64,000 bases of DNA from positions 62,001 to 126,000 of the forward strand of contig JAJLTO010000014.1 of the NCBI GenBank assembly GCA_030568195.1. The letters are read 5' to 3'. Below, piece after piece: positions 1 through 10,261 of the stretch; the stretch's first letter is position 1, and each line of letters starts with the position of its first letter. Source of the stretch: Dipodascopsis uninucleata var. uninucleata (Eukaryota; Ascomycota; Lipomycetes; Lipomycetales; Lipomycetaceae). The notes under the pieces are model-generated. The model had not been told where the DNA came from and made no database searches. It saw only the letters and a program-made list of their open reading frames with translations. A program made the position numbers and the translations under genes.

Positions 1-2918
1 TTAGTAGGTGGAAGCACATCGTCGATGTTGTAGCTTCATACATAAAATAGAGCAAAGACCAAAGGCTTCTCATAGTGTTTGATTATATATGCTCTAATGT
101 AAAGAGGAGTTGAGAGAACATCTCGTTAGCAAGCAACCCCTTTACTGACTCTTATTGTTTTGCAATCATAAATGCTCGGTTTCTCTTCTCGAGATGTTAG
201 CAGCGTCTCACCTGTGGTATGACGCACTTTGAAGTCGATACGATACTTAATAATGCCACAAGAGCTCTTAATAACGATAGAACAATCATAATAATAAAGT
301 TTTACTTGAACAAGATGAAATAATATATGAGATATCAGCAATATGTTTTATTAGAATTGAAGTAATACTAGAATACGCGAAGATCATCCTCTAGCTCAAT
401 TCTGCAAGTCACGATACATACCGAACTACCATAAAAAGTGAGATATAAGCATAATTTCTGTTTCTCATAATAAAACAGCATCTAAATTGAGTAACAAAGG
501 TGTCTGGATCATTTGCTTTGACAGTTAATATACTGCATTGACTATAGATTGAAGTCGCTCATATGCACGGACCACACCTTAAATCACTAGTGTCATGTGA
601 CTTCGTTCAATCGCAAACTAATAACGCTGGCTCTCTATAGAAGAGGAATGCCAATTATAAACAAGGCTATCGCTGAAGGTGAGGGCAGTATTCACAGTTG
701 TTGTTCCTATCATGCTTTTATTGAATATGATGAATATTGACCTCGCGTTGATTACTCCTTTCGTTTATGTATCTCGCACGCTCCTACGCAATCGTATCAC
801 TATTAAATTGGCGTACTCGTTCTATACCCAGCGAACTAACACATTGATGCTACATCCTTTTTGGTATGCTGATGTCGACTATGTTTATAGAATTTAATGC
901 CACCAAGTGATATACAGTTAGCTCTAATATAGTCGTTAGCATCATAATTTCCCTCTCTAGATAAGTCAATGGTGCTGATAAATTTGCCGTAAGAGCAATA
1001 ATTCATAGAATGGACTTCACGGTGCTTCGTTAATCCAGAAATTTTCCAATTACTGCGGCAGTATCTACCCTTCTTAAAAGACCTGTCACAATTAGGAATC
1101 GACGTAGTATTGGAGCTTGCGATTGAATGATTATTATACAACGTGTACGTCTCCTTTGAAATCCTGTTCTTTGATGACTTCAAGTTATGCTGAAAGTTCT
1201 CTTTTGTTGTTGTATATCAGACATGAACCTTCTATCCTTGATATGGTATACAAATATATGTACCATCTGCTTGATTAGGCTCATGATGCAAAAGCTTCTT
1301 ATGCGTTATTTTGCTGAACATCTCGTCTATTGAAAGCTGTCTCGTGAGTCGTCCGTCATGTACATACGTGGACGAACCTTCAAGGTATTTTCTGACACTA
1401 CTAGCAATCGATGCATGACTATGATCTTCATATTTATTTATGACTTCAGTATATCTGATATATCTATTACGGCCTATATCCTCAATATCTTTGTGAAGAT
1501 TAGCATGGTCTCGGAATTTCCAAGGACAGATCAAACAACTAGCTAGTTCGCACTCAGTAATTAGAAAACTATATCGAGAGTATTATTCGTCTCAGGCAAC
1601 GGGGACACTTACTAAAGTTAGCTGAGGCGAATATTCTTGGCTTTGAGGAGTGCCTGACGTACTTTTTGGTGGGATTATCTATGCTCCGATAGTCATGACT
1701 AGATGCGAAGATAGCTATGTATTTGATCCTACTGGAATTGATAGAAATACTGCCAGGATCAAACCAATTCTTACAAATATATTCCTTAGAACTCTTGAAT
1801 TCACTGTTATGCAGCAGAGATGCTCTCTGTGGCTGACATAGAACATGAAATTGTTCGCCTGTGCATTCATTAGAATTTACGTGGGATCACTTTATATAGT
1901 AGCATCATACCTTCAGGATATCTCATATTTGTATTATCAGCTTCGGCACCCATGCAGTCCTCTCCTAATAATACTTCCGGAGCTTATGGACTGGCTGGAA
2001 GACAAGGTAGAGACTCCAACAATTCAAAAATTCAGACTTTTACTATTATATTCCTCCTAACTAATTGTAAATTGTCTATTAAGATCTGGAATATGATACT
2101 CTTGCTGTTTTCTCCCCTATCAAGTTGTCTACAAGCTGCCGCTTGATTGCTCCTGATGGCAGTTGTAAATGGCAACTTGTCAGCTATATAGATTACAGCC
2201 TAATCATCTACACAATAAAGAAGGATGACTCTTTCGAAAGATAGCAGAAATATTAAACAAAGATTACTTTAATATTAAAAACCTGCTTGCTGGCGAGTCA
2301 GATTCCTCTATGTGCCATATTAAAATTGAATTAGAAAGTTAATAAGTCTCTTTACAAATGCTCCGATATGCTAACGCTTAATTTATCGGTTCATCTTTCT
2401 GCATTTCCCCTTTTTATAACCAACTCATATCCATTATTCATTTCATGCTCTTATTCGGCCACTCTAGGAGGTGTTAATTACTCTAACAAATCTCTAACTC
2501 CGGGGATGTCATTTTGTCAAGTATCTACCCAAGGTATTCATGTAGTCAATATTTAAAATCCTCTGTAGCTCTCAGTAAAGTCTTAATTACGATCATCGTA
2601 AAATACACTACTATAGGTGCCTATGGTTTCCAACATTACAAGAAATTTACGTCTCAAAAGATGATTCATTAAGATAAGCAAACATCCAAAATTCATAATG
2701 CATGTATCTTAGCCATCTGGCATCTTCCCTGTAAAAATAACTTTATGACCTAACCTTGATTATTGGATTTTTGGTTACGCGTTTTTCTTTGCGTCTGGCT
2801 GTCTCTATCTGACAGAGCAAGGTCCCTTATTACTGATCAACAGCGGCTAGTATGCTTATTGGAATCAAAGAATAAGATTGAAGTGCAAATTCCTAAGGCG
2901 CTAGATAAGAGAGCTATT
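1..2918. other. Gene-poor left end of the window
   Basis: No convincing gene is visible. Open frames are short (115 codons at most) and match no family I know. On the minus strand at 836-1183 and about 1232-1560 the translations carry cysteine/histidine spacings faintly like C2H2 zinc fingers (see findings), but no intact domain. The last part (2763-2918) is open in frame with the following gene but has no ATG. It probably contains that gene's promoter and 5' leader. Confidence 0.5.
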
Positions 2919-3836
2919 ATGTCTAATGATTTGTCTGGCGAATCTTATCCCCAAAAGGATGAGACTGTTCTTCATGAGCTGCTAAATAAATCTTTCAGCA
3001 CATATAGTTCCTCATCGCTCAAACGGAAGCGACTAGTGGAATCTGATGCAGCTAGGAGACAATATTTGACATCCCTAGAAAAACAGCTGTCACCATATCT
3101 TGAGATAATAGTTGGTGATACACTACATCCCGCTCCTGAATTCATATCTGAAGTCGAGGATGAGCTAGACGAGCTTAGTGGAATGGGTAGAGGACAATGG
3201 AGCGTACAAGTAGATGCATTCGGTTCAACCTCACTAGAGAAAGTTTCACTACATAGTGTGAAGTTTCCTGGATGTTTGTTTTACATACTGGTTCAAAAAG
3301 TTCCTATTGCTGAACCCGGGCGTGCTAACCTAAGCCAGAGAATGCTCTTGATAACGCGAGCACCAAAGCAATTAAACAGTGTATTTACCAACTGGTTCCA
3401 GGCCTATTTTGACATAAAAATTGAAAAGCTTTCCTTTCCGCAAAATTTTCTACATCGATTTATTGATGATTATATTCAAACGAGAATGCGTGAATCAAAT
3501 GATGTAGGAACTGGAATTGAGATCGAATTCTCCATCGGGTTGGAGACCTTACGTCGAATATCAATAACAGTCGAGGGTGAAGATGTTCGACAGTTATATT
3601 TAGCACATTCCAACAGTTTTTTAGATACCCTATTTGAGCACATGAAGTCTTCTACTGGAATTCTCTGTAAAGGTCTTCAGATTTCTCGAGTGTCATGTGG
3701 AGCAGGTGTCTTGAGTTCCGAAGGTCGAATCAAATTTATGAAACAGTCATTCCTTACAGAAATGCCTAATGGCTGTACATTTTTATCTAGCTGGCTATCG
3801 AATATATTGGATGTTTCGAACAATTTTACATTATAA
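2919..3836 (+). CDS. CENP-L/Fta1/Iml3-like kinetochore protein
   Basis: A single-exon protein of 305 aa from the first ATG; the frame is open 52 codons further upstream but lacks an ATG there. Three segments resemble the fungal Fta1 (Sim4 complex) / CENP-L family as I remember it. An N-terminal segment has LLNKSFSTYSSSSL. A central segment has LLITRAPKQLNSVF followed by FDIKIEKLSFP. A C-terminal segment has ISRVSCGAGVLSSEGRIKF, close to the family's ending in a glycine followed by an EGR-K motif. CENP-L pairs with CENP-N (Chl4/Mis15) in the inner kinetochore (CCAN), where it helps hold CENP-A chromatin. That role is family knowledge; the assignment rests on pattern memory and no catalytic residues exist to confirm it. 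A different conserved fungal protein remains possible. Confidence 0.6.
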   Translation: MSNDLSGESYPQKDETVLHELLNKSFSTYSSSSLKRKRLVESDAARRQYLTSLEKQLSPYLEIIVGDTLHPAPEFISEVEDELDELSGMGRGQWSVQVDAFGSTSLEKVSLHSVKFPGCLFYILVQKVPIAEPGRANLSQRMLLITRAPKQLNSVFTNWFQAYFDIKIEKLSFPQNFLHRFIDDYIQTRMRESNDVGTGIEIEFSIGLETLRRISITVEGEDVRQLYLAHSNSFLDTLFEHMKSSTGILCKGLQISRVSCGAGVLSSEGRIKFMKQSFLTEMPNGCTFLSSWLSNILDVSNNFTL

Positions 3837-4279
3837 GTTTTTAGCCATCATCTTTTGGTGCTCGCCTTATACTACGCATGGAGCAGTATTTAATAGAGTG
3901 GTTTAAGAGGATTTGGTTGCGAGTATTATACGTCGATATCATATATATATATATATATATATATTATTAATGCGTAGCCTGATTTCGGAAGCTATGGGAT
4001 AGTACTTTTTTAGTGAATTATTTTTGAGGTCAAATGAATTTGAATGAGATCCGCTAATAATTTAATTTGTTTATCGACTCGAGTTGATGTGCTATAGTGT
4101 ATCGTAAGACAAGCATAAAAGTATATAATGATGTTTATTGTTTCTCCCAGCATTCTCATGTAAATAAATTTTTTATTTAAAGCAGGAGTGAAGTCTGGAA
4201 AATTTTGTATTTACTCCATAAGATCAAAGGTTTATTCAATAATTCTATTAATTACGGTAACATTAAGATAACGAAGAGA
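3837..4279. other. Intergenic region with AT microsatellite
   Basis: Gene-free spacer between the CENP-L-like gene and dihydroorotase. It holds a pure (AT)12 run at 3941-3964 and AT-rich promoter-like sequence before the dihydroorotase ATG at 4280. Nothing else is recognisable. Confidence 0.6.
3941..3964. repeat. (AT)12 microsatellite
   Basis: Twelve uninterrupted AT dinucleotides, read directly from the sequence, in the spacer downstream of the CENP-L-like gene. Confidence 0.95.
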
Positions 4280-5417
4280 ATGTTAGACTCAATTTCATTT
4301 GACCGCCCTGCAGCTGACTTCCATGTTCATGTTAGAGATGGCGATATGATGAAATTGGTTGTCCCCACGATCAAAGAAGGTGGTGTATCGGTCGCCTATA
4401 TTATGGTAAGTAATCGAGTATTGGGGGGAGGGAGACTAAGAGCATTGAATTTCTGCTGAACGTACACCATGTGACATGCTAATGGCTTACTGTGAATTAA
4501 AGCCAAATTTGGTGCCTCCGTTGACGAAAGTTGAAGACGTTCTTTCGTATCAGAAACGATTGGAGGATGTGGATCCAACGATTACGTATTGCATGTCACT
4601 CTATTTATCGCCCGCAGTTACTCCAGATGTAATTCGTGAGGCAAAGAAGGCTGGCATAGTAGGAGTTAAATGCTATCCTGCTGGTGTAACTACTAACTCA
4701 GAGCACGGTGTTGCCTCATATTCTCCATTCTATCCTACTTTTGCTGCAATGGAGGAAGTGGACATGGTCCTTAACCTGCATGGTGAATGCCCGTCTGGTG
4801 GGCATATCCATGTAATGAATGCTGAAGAAGAATTTTTACCTACTCTCAAAGACCTCCACAGACGATTTCCGAAGCTGCGAATTATTCTCGAGCACTGCAC
4901 TTCTGCTTCTGCGGTGAATGCTGTTAAGGATTGTGGTCCTACGGTAGCTGCTACTATCACAGCTCATCATCTCTTTTTAACTCTTGACAATTGGGCTGGG
5001 AACTCATTCAACTTCTGCAAACCGGTTGCAAAGTTTCCCAGCGATCGCGAAGCTCTAATTGAAGCTGCCACATCTGGCAATCCCAAATTTTTCTTTGGAT
5101 CAGATTCTGCACCACATCCAATTGTCAACAAGGAAAAAGGCAAAAATGCATCTGCTGGAGTTTACACTCAATCTCACGCATTAGCATATGTTGCTGAGGC
5201 CTTTGAAAAAGCTGGGAAATTCGACAAATTAAAGGGTTTTGCATTTGATTTTGGTAGAGCATTTTACAAGATTGAGGAGAAGCCTTCTACTTTCAGAGTA
5301 ACATTGAAGAAAGAAAGGAATATTGTTCCATCTCTTATCGGTAAGGGAAATGGCGCTATTGTACCATTCAAAGCGGGAGAAGAATTATCATGGCAGGTCA
5401 TTATTGAAGCTGCTTAA
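4280..5417 (+). CDS. URA4: Dihydroorotase
   Basis: Two exons, 4280-4405 and 4503-5417, give 346 aa, the usual size of the stand-alone class II (PyrC-type) enzyme. The 97-nt intron starts GTAAGT, has GCTAAT as likely branch site and ends AG. It joins ...VAYIM to PNLVPPL, exactly the conserved VMPNLxPP stretch. The ATG at 4280 fits the family start, just before the metal-binding HVHVRDG motif (residues about 15-21). Other visible active-site parts are the lysine in GVKCYPAGVTTNSEHG (carbamylated in the family), the histidine of LNLHGE, the histidine of EHCTS and the aspartate of FFGSDSAPH. The enzyme closes N-carbamoyl-aspartate to dihydroorotate, step three of de novo UMP synthesis, in the cytosol. 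The frame is open further upstream to 4205 but that part is not conserved-looking. Confidence 0.95.
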
Positions 5418-5985
5418 TCTGTTATTCCTCTTATCAACTATTGCATATCGCGATGTCTGTATATTACGAGGAGAGTATGGATACGGCTGAAAATAAAATG
5501 AGAATTTTAACAATAGAAGGATGTTTTATACTCGTCTCACCACGTATTTTCATACTGCGCTACTGTGAATGAAGAATCCTTGCATCTGTTCATGATATTA
5601 TTTCTATCTAATTGAGCTTTATTGGTATACTAGAGGAAGTGATCAATTATATGGTCCACATTGTAAACTAAATACCCGTTGTATTGGCAGCATCAATTTT
5701 AATTATTACAGTTTGATTATAGACTCGTAGTTACCATTGAATTCCATCAATCAAATACAAATGATCATATTACAATACATAGAAAAATTTCTCCATCCAT
5801 GCATTACTCGTGGCGAATCTAGCAAAAGCGGCGTACCTAGAACAATGTTACGAGCAGAGCCAAGTTCAAATAAATCGAAGACAAGAAAACGATAACTAAT
5901 CAGAACAAATGGAACTTCAACCCAAAAAACACTTTTTAAAATCAATTATAGACTCCTTCCATCACAAAGAGTTTGGATCGCTACT
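5418..5985. other. Convergent 3' region
   Basis: Spacer between the convergent stops of dihydroorotase (+) and EMG1 (-). AT-rich, probably the two 3' UTRs. No gene seen. Confidence 0.6.
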
Positions 5986-6856
5986 TTACTGAATGCCCCA
6001 TGCATCCTCGCATCCATGACAAAACTTGCTGCATGCGACAGATGCCGACAGCGAATAATGTGACACACCAATCTTCTCATCTACATATTCGTCAGCAAAA
6101 TCATCAGGTCCGTGTGCCATTGCACCTATAAATACACAAATACTTTCATCAGTATCTAATGTATCAACATAATCTTGGACACGCTGAACAGGTGCATCTG
6201 CTGATAAGGTAATTTTTCTGCATTTCGTAGGCAAATGATCTGTGATTGGATTTTTAATAACTTTTAGTAGTTTTTCATGTGAATTAACTGATCGGATGGA
6301 AAGTTTATGTAGAAGTTGAACCATAAGACCTGAGAATCGCTTGAATGTTCGTGGGATTCGGACAGATGGGTTGACTTCAATAAGTACGCCCTTAGCTGTC
6401 AAAATGTATACCTGCAGTTTTCCAGCCTTGTTGATAGGAGAGTCAAGTAAAGTCAAGAGACACTGCAAAAACCAAGATTAGCTTGCTAGTTTAGATTGCA
6501 AGGAGAAATAAGAAGCTTTTTACTACTCCCGTCACGCAGAGAGAATATTACAAAACGAAGAGCAGACAACGAGTGACTGAGGAAATACATACCTGATGAG
6601 TAATGTCCGGCCGAGCGTCGGCTATATCTCTCTGCATACGCTTCAACAAGCCCTGATGATCATCACAATTTAACAACGCATATCGGTCACCTTGAGCACC
6701 ATTACGAGAAGGCACTTTATGAGTCTCTAAGCAGGCCTGTGCCAAAACAACAATCAATCTCTGACTTGATTTATCCTTCGATGCGATCGGTGTGGCGGCT
6801 TCAGGAACGAACGATGGAGGACTCGAGAAAGATCTCTTTGTGCGTTGAGCAGGCAT
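5986..6856 (-). CDS. EMG1: 18S rRNA pseudouridine N1-methyltransferase Emg1/Nep1
   Basis: Exons on the minus strand are 6593-6856 and 5986-6462, separated by a 130-nt intron (GTATGT...TTTTTGCAG). The product is 246 aa, close to the yeast protein (252 aa). The junction rebuilds [16 protein letters not shown], a conserved Nep1 stretch followed by [11 protein letters not shown]. Further conserved blocks are [20 protein letters not shown] (about residues 115-130) and the SAM-binding knot with [13 protein letters not shown] near the C-terminus. Emg1 is a SPOUT-class enzyme that methylates a pseudouridine in helix 35 of 18S rRNA and is needed for 40S assembly in the nucleolus. The ATG at 6856 (MPAQRTKRS) is preferred; an in-frame ATG-less extension upstream to 6904 is not needed. 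It shares a 664-bp divergent promoter region with the Rad26-like gene. Confidence 0.94.
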
Positions 6857-7520
6857 TTTCAGCTGTGATTTCAAGAATATAAACTTGATATATTCACTGT
6901 CCAATATATTCCCTATTGCAGCTCTACCGCTTCTTCCTCGGTCTGTAGCTATCTATTAGTTACTTTTCTGTAGTCTTATAAACTGAAGGTCTATCAATGG
7001 GAACAATTCTGTATCTATTACACAAACCACTAAAACTAAAGATATTGTTCAATATGATAAGTAAATTACTATTCCTGTGATCCTTACAGACAATAATTTC
7101 TTTAGTGAAGATGTATCAAAGAAACTTGTAATATCTGATCGAATCAGTGATTTACCACTCTAATATCATGCGAAAAAAATTTCTTTCAAGTGCAGTTGGG
7201 ACAAATTTTGATGAACTTTTTTGTGGCGCGGCTCAGAAGCGATGAGTTACAATTCCAATAAAACTCGAAAGGTATTTTCGAGTGGTTTTAGATAGATACT
7301 CAGTTGCACGTCCCTATTGCTGTACACAAAAAAAGTATTCGCTTTCGTATATAAATTCAAAAAAGTTATATACGTATAATAATTTTAAGTCTTGCTATAG
7401 CTTTAATAATCCAAGTATTCTCTTAATGCTTGAATATATAAAGGATAAGGAGAGAGATCAAAGAAGCAGCTGCCTATAGCCCTATACGAAGTAGAGCTAC
7501 AATAGCAAAAGTTGAAATTA
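6857..7520. other. Divergent promoter region EMG1 / Rad26-like
   Basis: The 664 bp between two divergent start codons. AT-rich, no recognisable gene or named motif. A short open frame at 7282-7479 has no family resemblance. Confidence 0.55.
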
Positions 7521-9873
7521 ATGATATACTCTGATCAGGCGGTTGCAATAGAAGAGGAGGATAATGAAGATTATGGCTTAATTGATGATGTTGACCCTTC
7601 TCTACTGGAGAAATTAGAAGCTGAGGCTTTTCAAGCTAGTCAGATACACTCAGAAGCCGCGACGAGACAGAGGCAACAGCAGCTGGGATATGAAGTGGTA
7701 ACTAAAAAAGGTTTAGATAATGATATGACCAATAGAGCCAATAGTCCTGAGAAGATTATCTTGCGACGAGGTGCCGATACTACGGACATACCTCAGAAAT
7801 CAGTGACACCTTACCAGTCTGGGGAAATGAGTCCTCACAAAGAATCTGAGAACGATAATATTAGACAACCTATGTCGAAGCAGGTTCTCAGCTTGATGCG
7901 CGAAAATGGTCAGCTAAAGCAATCATATGATGCACTCATCGAGCAATACCATACGGCTCGCGGAGAAGTGGTGGTCTTGCGAAACAGAATACGAACAATT
8001 GAACAAAGCCATCTTGATGCTATCGAAGGCATACAGAAGACCCATTCGGGAGAGCACGAACGTCTAATTTCTAACATCAGCGAGCTTAGACATAAGATTG
8101 ACAGCCTTAAGGCAGAAAAGATATTTATGCAACGCGATTTGAAAGAAATAACGGATAAATTGCGCGTGCACGAAAGAGCCCGGAAAGAGTTATTGACTCA
8201 AGGCAATGTCGAAATGAGAGCTAACGGTTCGCCAAGTCCAAAGAGATCAAAGAAGCAAGATCGATCTGTCGACCTCAGAGATGGATTTAATACACATATG
8301 TCTCCTATTAGACTTGGAAAACGGAAGAGGCCGATACCAGACGTAGATTCTAGTGACGAAGAGTCTTTAAGGTTAAAGTCACGGCAACAAATACAAAATG
8401 AACTATCTAGTCATGGAGCACAGCTGACGTCTCTCTCTCTGGCAAATTGCGATATGGAAGATAATTCAATACATGTGGGTAGTGAGAATAGTCAGGCTGT
8501 TGATACTATACCTAAATCTTCTGATAATAAGTTCGAGGTATGTATGGATGTCTTTATAACTAATATAGAATAGATACTGACAGCGATACAAAATAGTTTG
8601 TGGAGTATATGCTACATTATATGAACGAGTGTTCTGAGTCAGAAAGATCAAGGCTATATTTTTTCAAGTTTTTTGACGCTGTTAAAGACTCGTACCTAGG
8701 TTTATCCGAAATGATAAATTCATCGGTTCTAAGTTTGATAGATATTTGGACACAATTAATTTCATCACGATCCTTTGATGAATCTATCTATACTCTATTA
8801 GATATTTTATACTACGCAGTTTCCTTTGAGCCGGATCTTCTTTCAGTAGAAACATTGCAGAGAATTTCTGTGGCAAGTCAGGAAACATTAGTACTAATGC
8901 TACAAGAAAAATCTGTTCTGTTTTCTACCGATTGGCAGGCATCTGCAATGCTATCTCTCTTCGAGATCTTGCAAATAATATCCGCTGGAATACAAAAGAA
9001 TATTACTCTGGCTATCCAGCTATGGCAAACAGTTATGACTGAAGATTTCATTTTAAGGTTTCTTTCTAGCTATCGAATGTCGCCGCGTCTCTCTATCGTG
9101 TTCAACTTCCACACTGTCCGTCTAGTATCTAACTCTGTGTTAGCAAATTCTTTTGGGCCCGTTGTGTCAGATAGAGACCGTCAGAGCGACTCAGAATTTC
9201 GACTTATCGATTATATTTGCAGGCTCCTATTCGACGAATCTTCTAATGCTTATTACCAACCCTACAGCGAATCATTAGAAGAAAATATAAATCATTACGA
9301 TTTTGATCAGTTTGAGTATGAGCAAGAGAGGCTGCGCGTTCAAGCTGAGGCTATAGAGTTCCTTATGGTGCTTGTTCATAATGAGCATGGATATGCGAGG
9401 TTGTCACGTCATGCTAAGGCATCAGCGAGGATTATTTGTTTCGTTTCGTCCCAGTTAGACAAGCTGTATTCAGGATTTAGCATTGATAATATGAGGTGGG
9501 TATCAAATAAGTATTTTGAATTGAGTATCATTTTCAACTAAACTTCATAACTAGATTAAACTTAATACGCAATTCTGTAAAGCTACTGCACAGTATCTGG
9601 TTTAGAACAGATAATCCTAGCGAAGACGACAGTAAAAAATGTGTTATATCTTCAGAAGATTGTGTGGCGGCCCTCCGTTTATTTGGTGCACAACAGGAGT
9701 TTATAGTTTGCATGACCAGAATCGCTTTCGCCGAGGGCGGCGCGTTTCATGATTCTTTTGATGATATTACTGTTGATCGTGCGCAGAGGCTACTTGAAAT
9801 AGGTCGTACGGTTGATGAGCTTAACCTGTTTTATATTGCTGTAAATATTTATGACAACACAAACAATTCATGA
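7521..9873 (+). CDS. rad26: Rad26/ATRIP/Ddc2-like DNA-damage checkpoint protein
   Basis: Three exons, 7521-8537, 8597-9495 and 9555-9873, with two 59-nt introns (GTATGT...TACTGAC...TAG; GTGGGT...AACTAAAC...CTAG). Phases fit without stops and give 744 aa; budding-yeast Ddc2 is of similar size. The N-terminus is acidic with an amphipathic stretch, EDYGLIDDVDPSLLEKLEAE, like the RPA-binding recruitment segment of ATRIP. Residues about 120-225 form a coiled coil containing YHTARGEVVVLRNRI, similar to the KGExxxLR motif of Rad26/UvsD. A basic linker (SPKRSKKQDR, GKRKRP) may be a nuclear signal. The remainder is helical, HEAT-like. Family role: partner of the ATR/Mec1/Rad3 kinase, bringing it to RPA-coated single-stranded DNA. 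The identification is by layout and short motifs, so moderately sure. The ATG at 7521 follows an in-frame stop at 7503; an extra 5' exon cannot be excluded. Confidence 0.62.
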
Positions 9874-10261
9874 GCAATCTTGCGATCTACTTCGTTGATG
9901 TCTTCTAACATTCACATGTTGCATGCTAGTAGTAGATGTGTGATTTTGCATTTTTGGAGCGATACTTTGTATTGATATCTTAGCAGTGTTAGCCAACTGA
10001 TTAACAACGATTAATTATATAAATGAACTAATCCAGTTCATTAAAGAGAATAAAACTAGTATGTAAACTATATATCATTAAATCTAAACACAATTATCGA
10101 AATTTACTATAAAAACGAAATGAATTCTTGAAATTTAAACTAAGATATTTTTCTTCTAGTAGTGGATCAATGATTATATATCAGCATCTAGTTGCCGAGA
10201 CTTCAGGATATAATCAAATCAACAAGTAACAATTGCAAAAGCCCAATAGCTTATACAATAC
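9874..10261. other. Convergent 3' region
   Basis: Spacer between the stops of the Rad26-like gene (+) and SPF1 (-); AT-rich, no gene seen. Confidence 0.6.
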
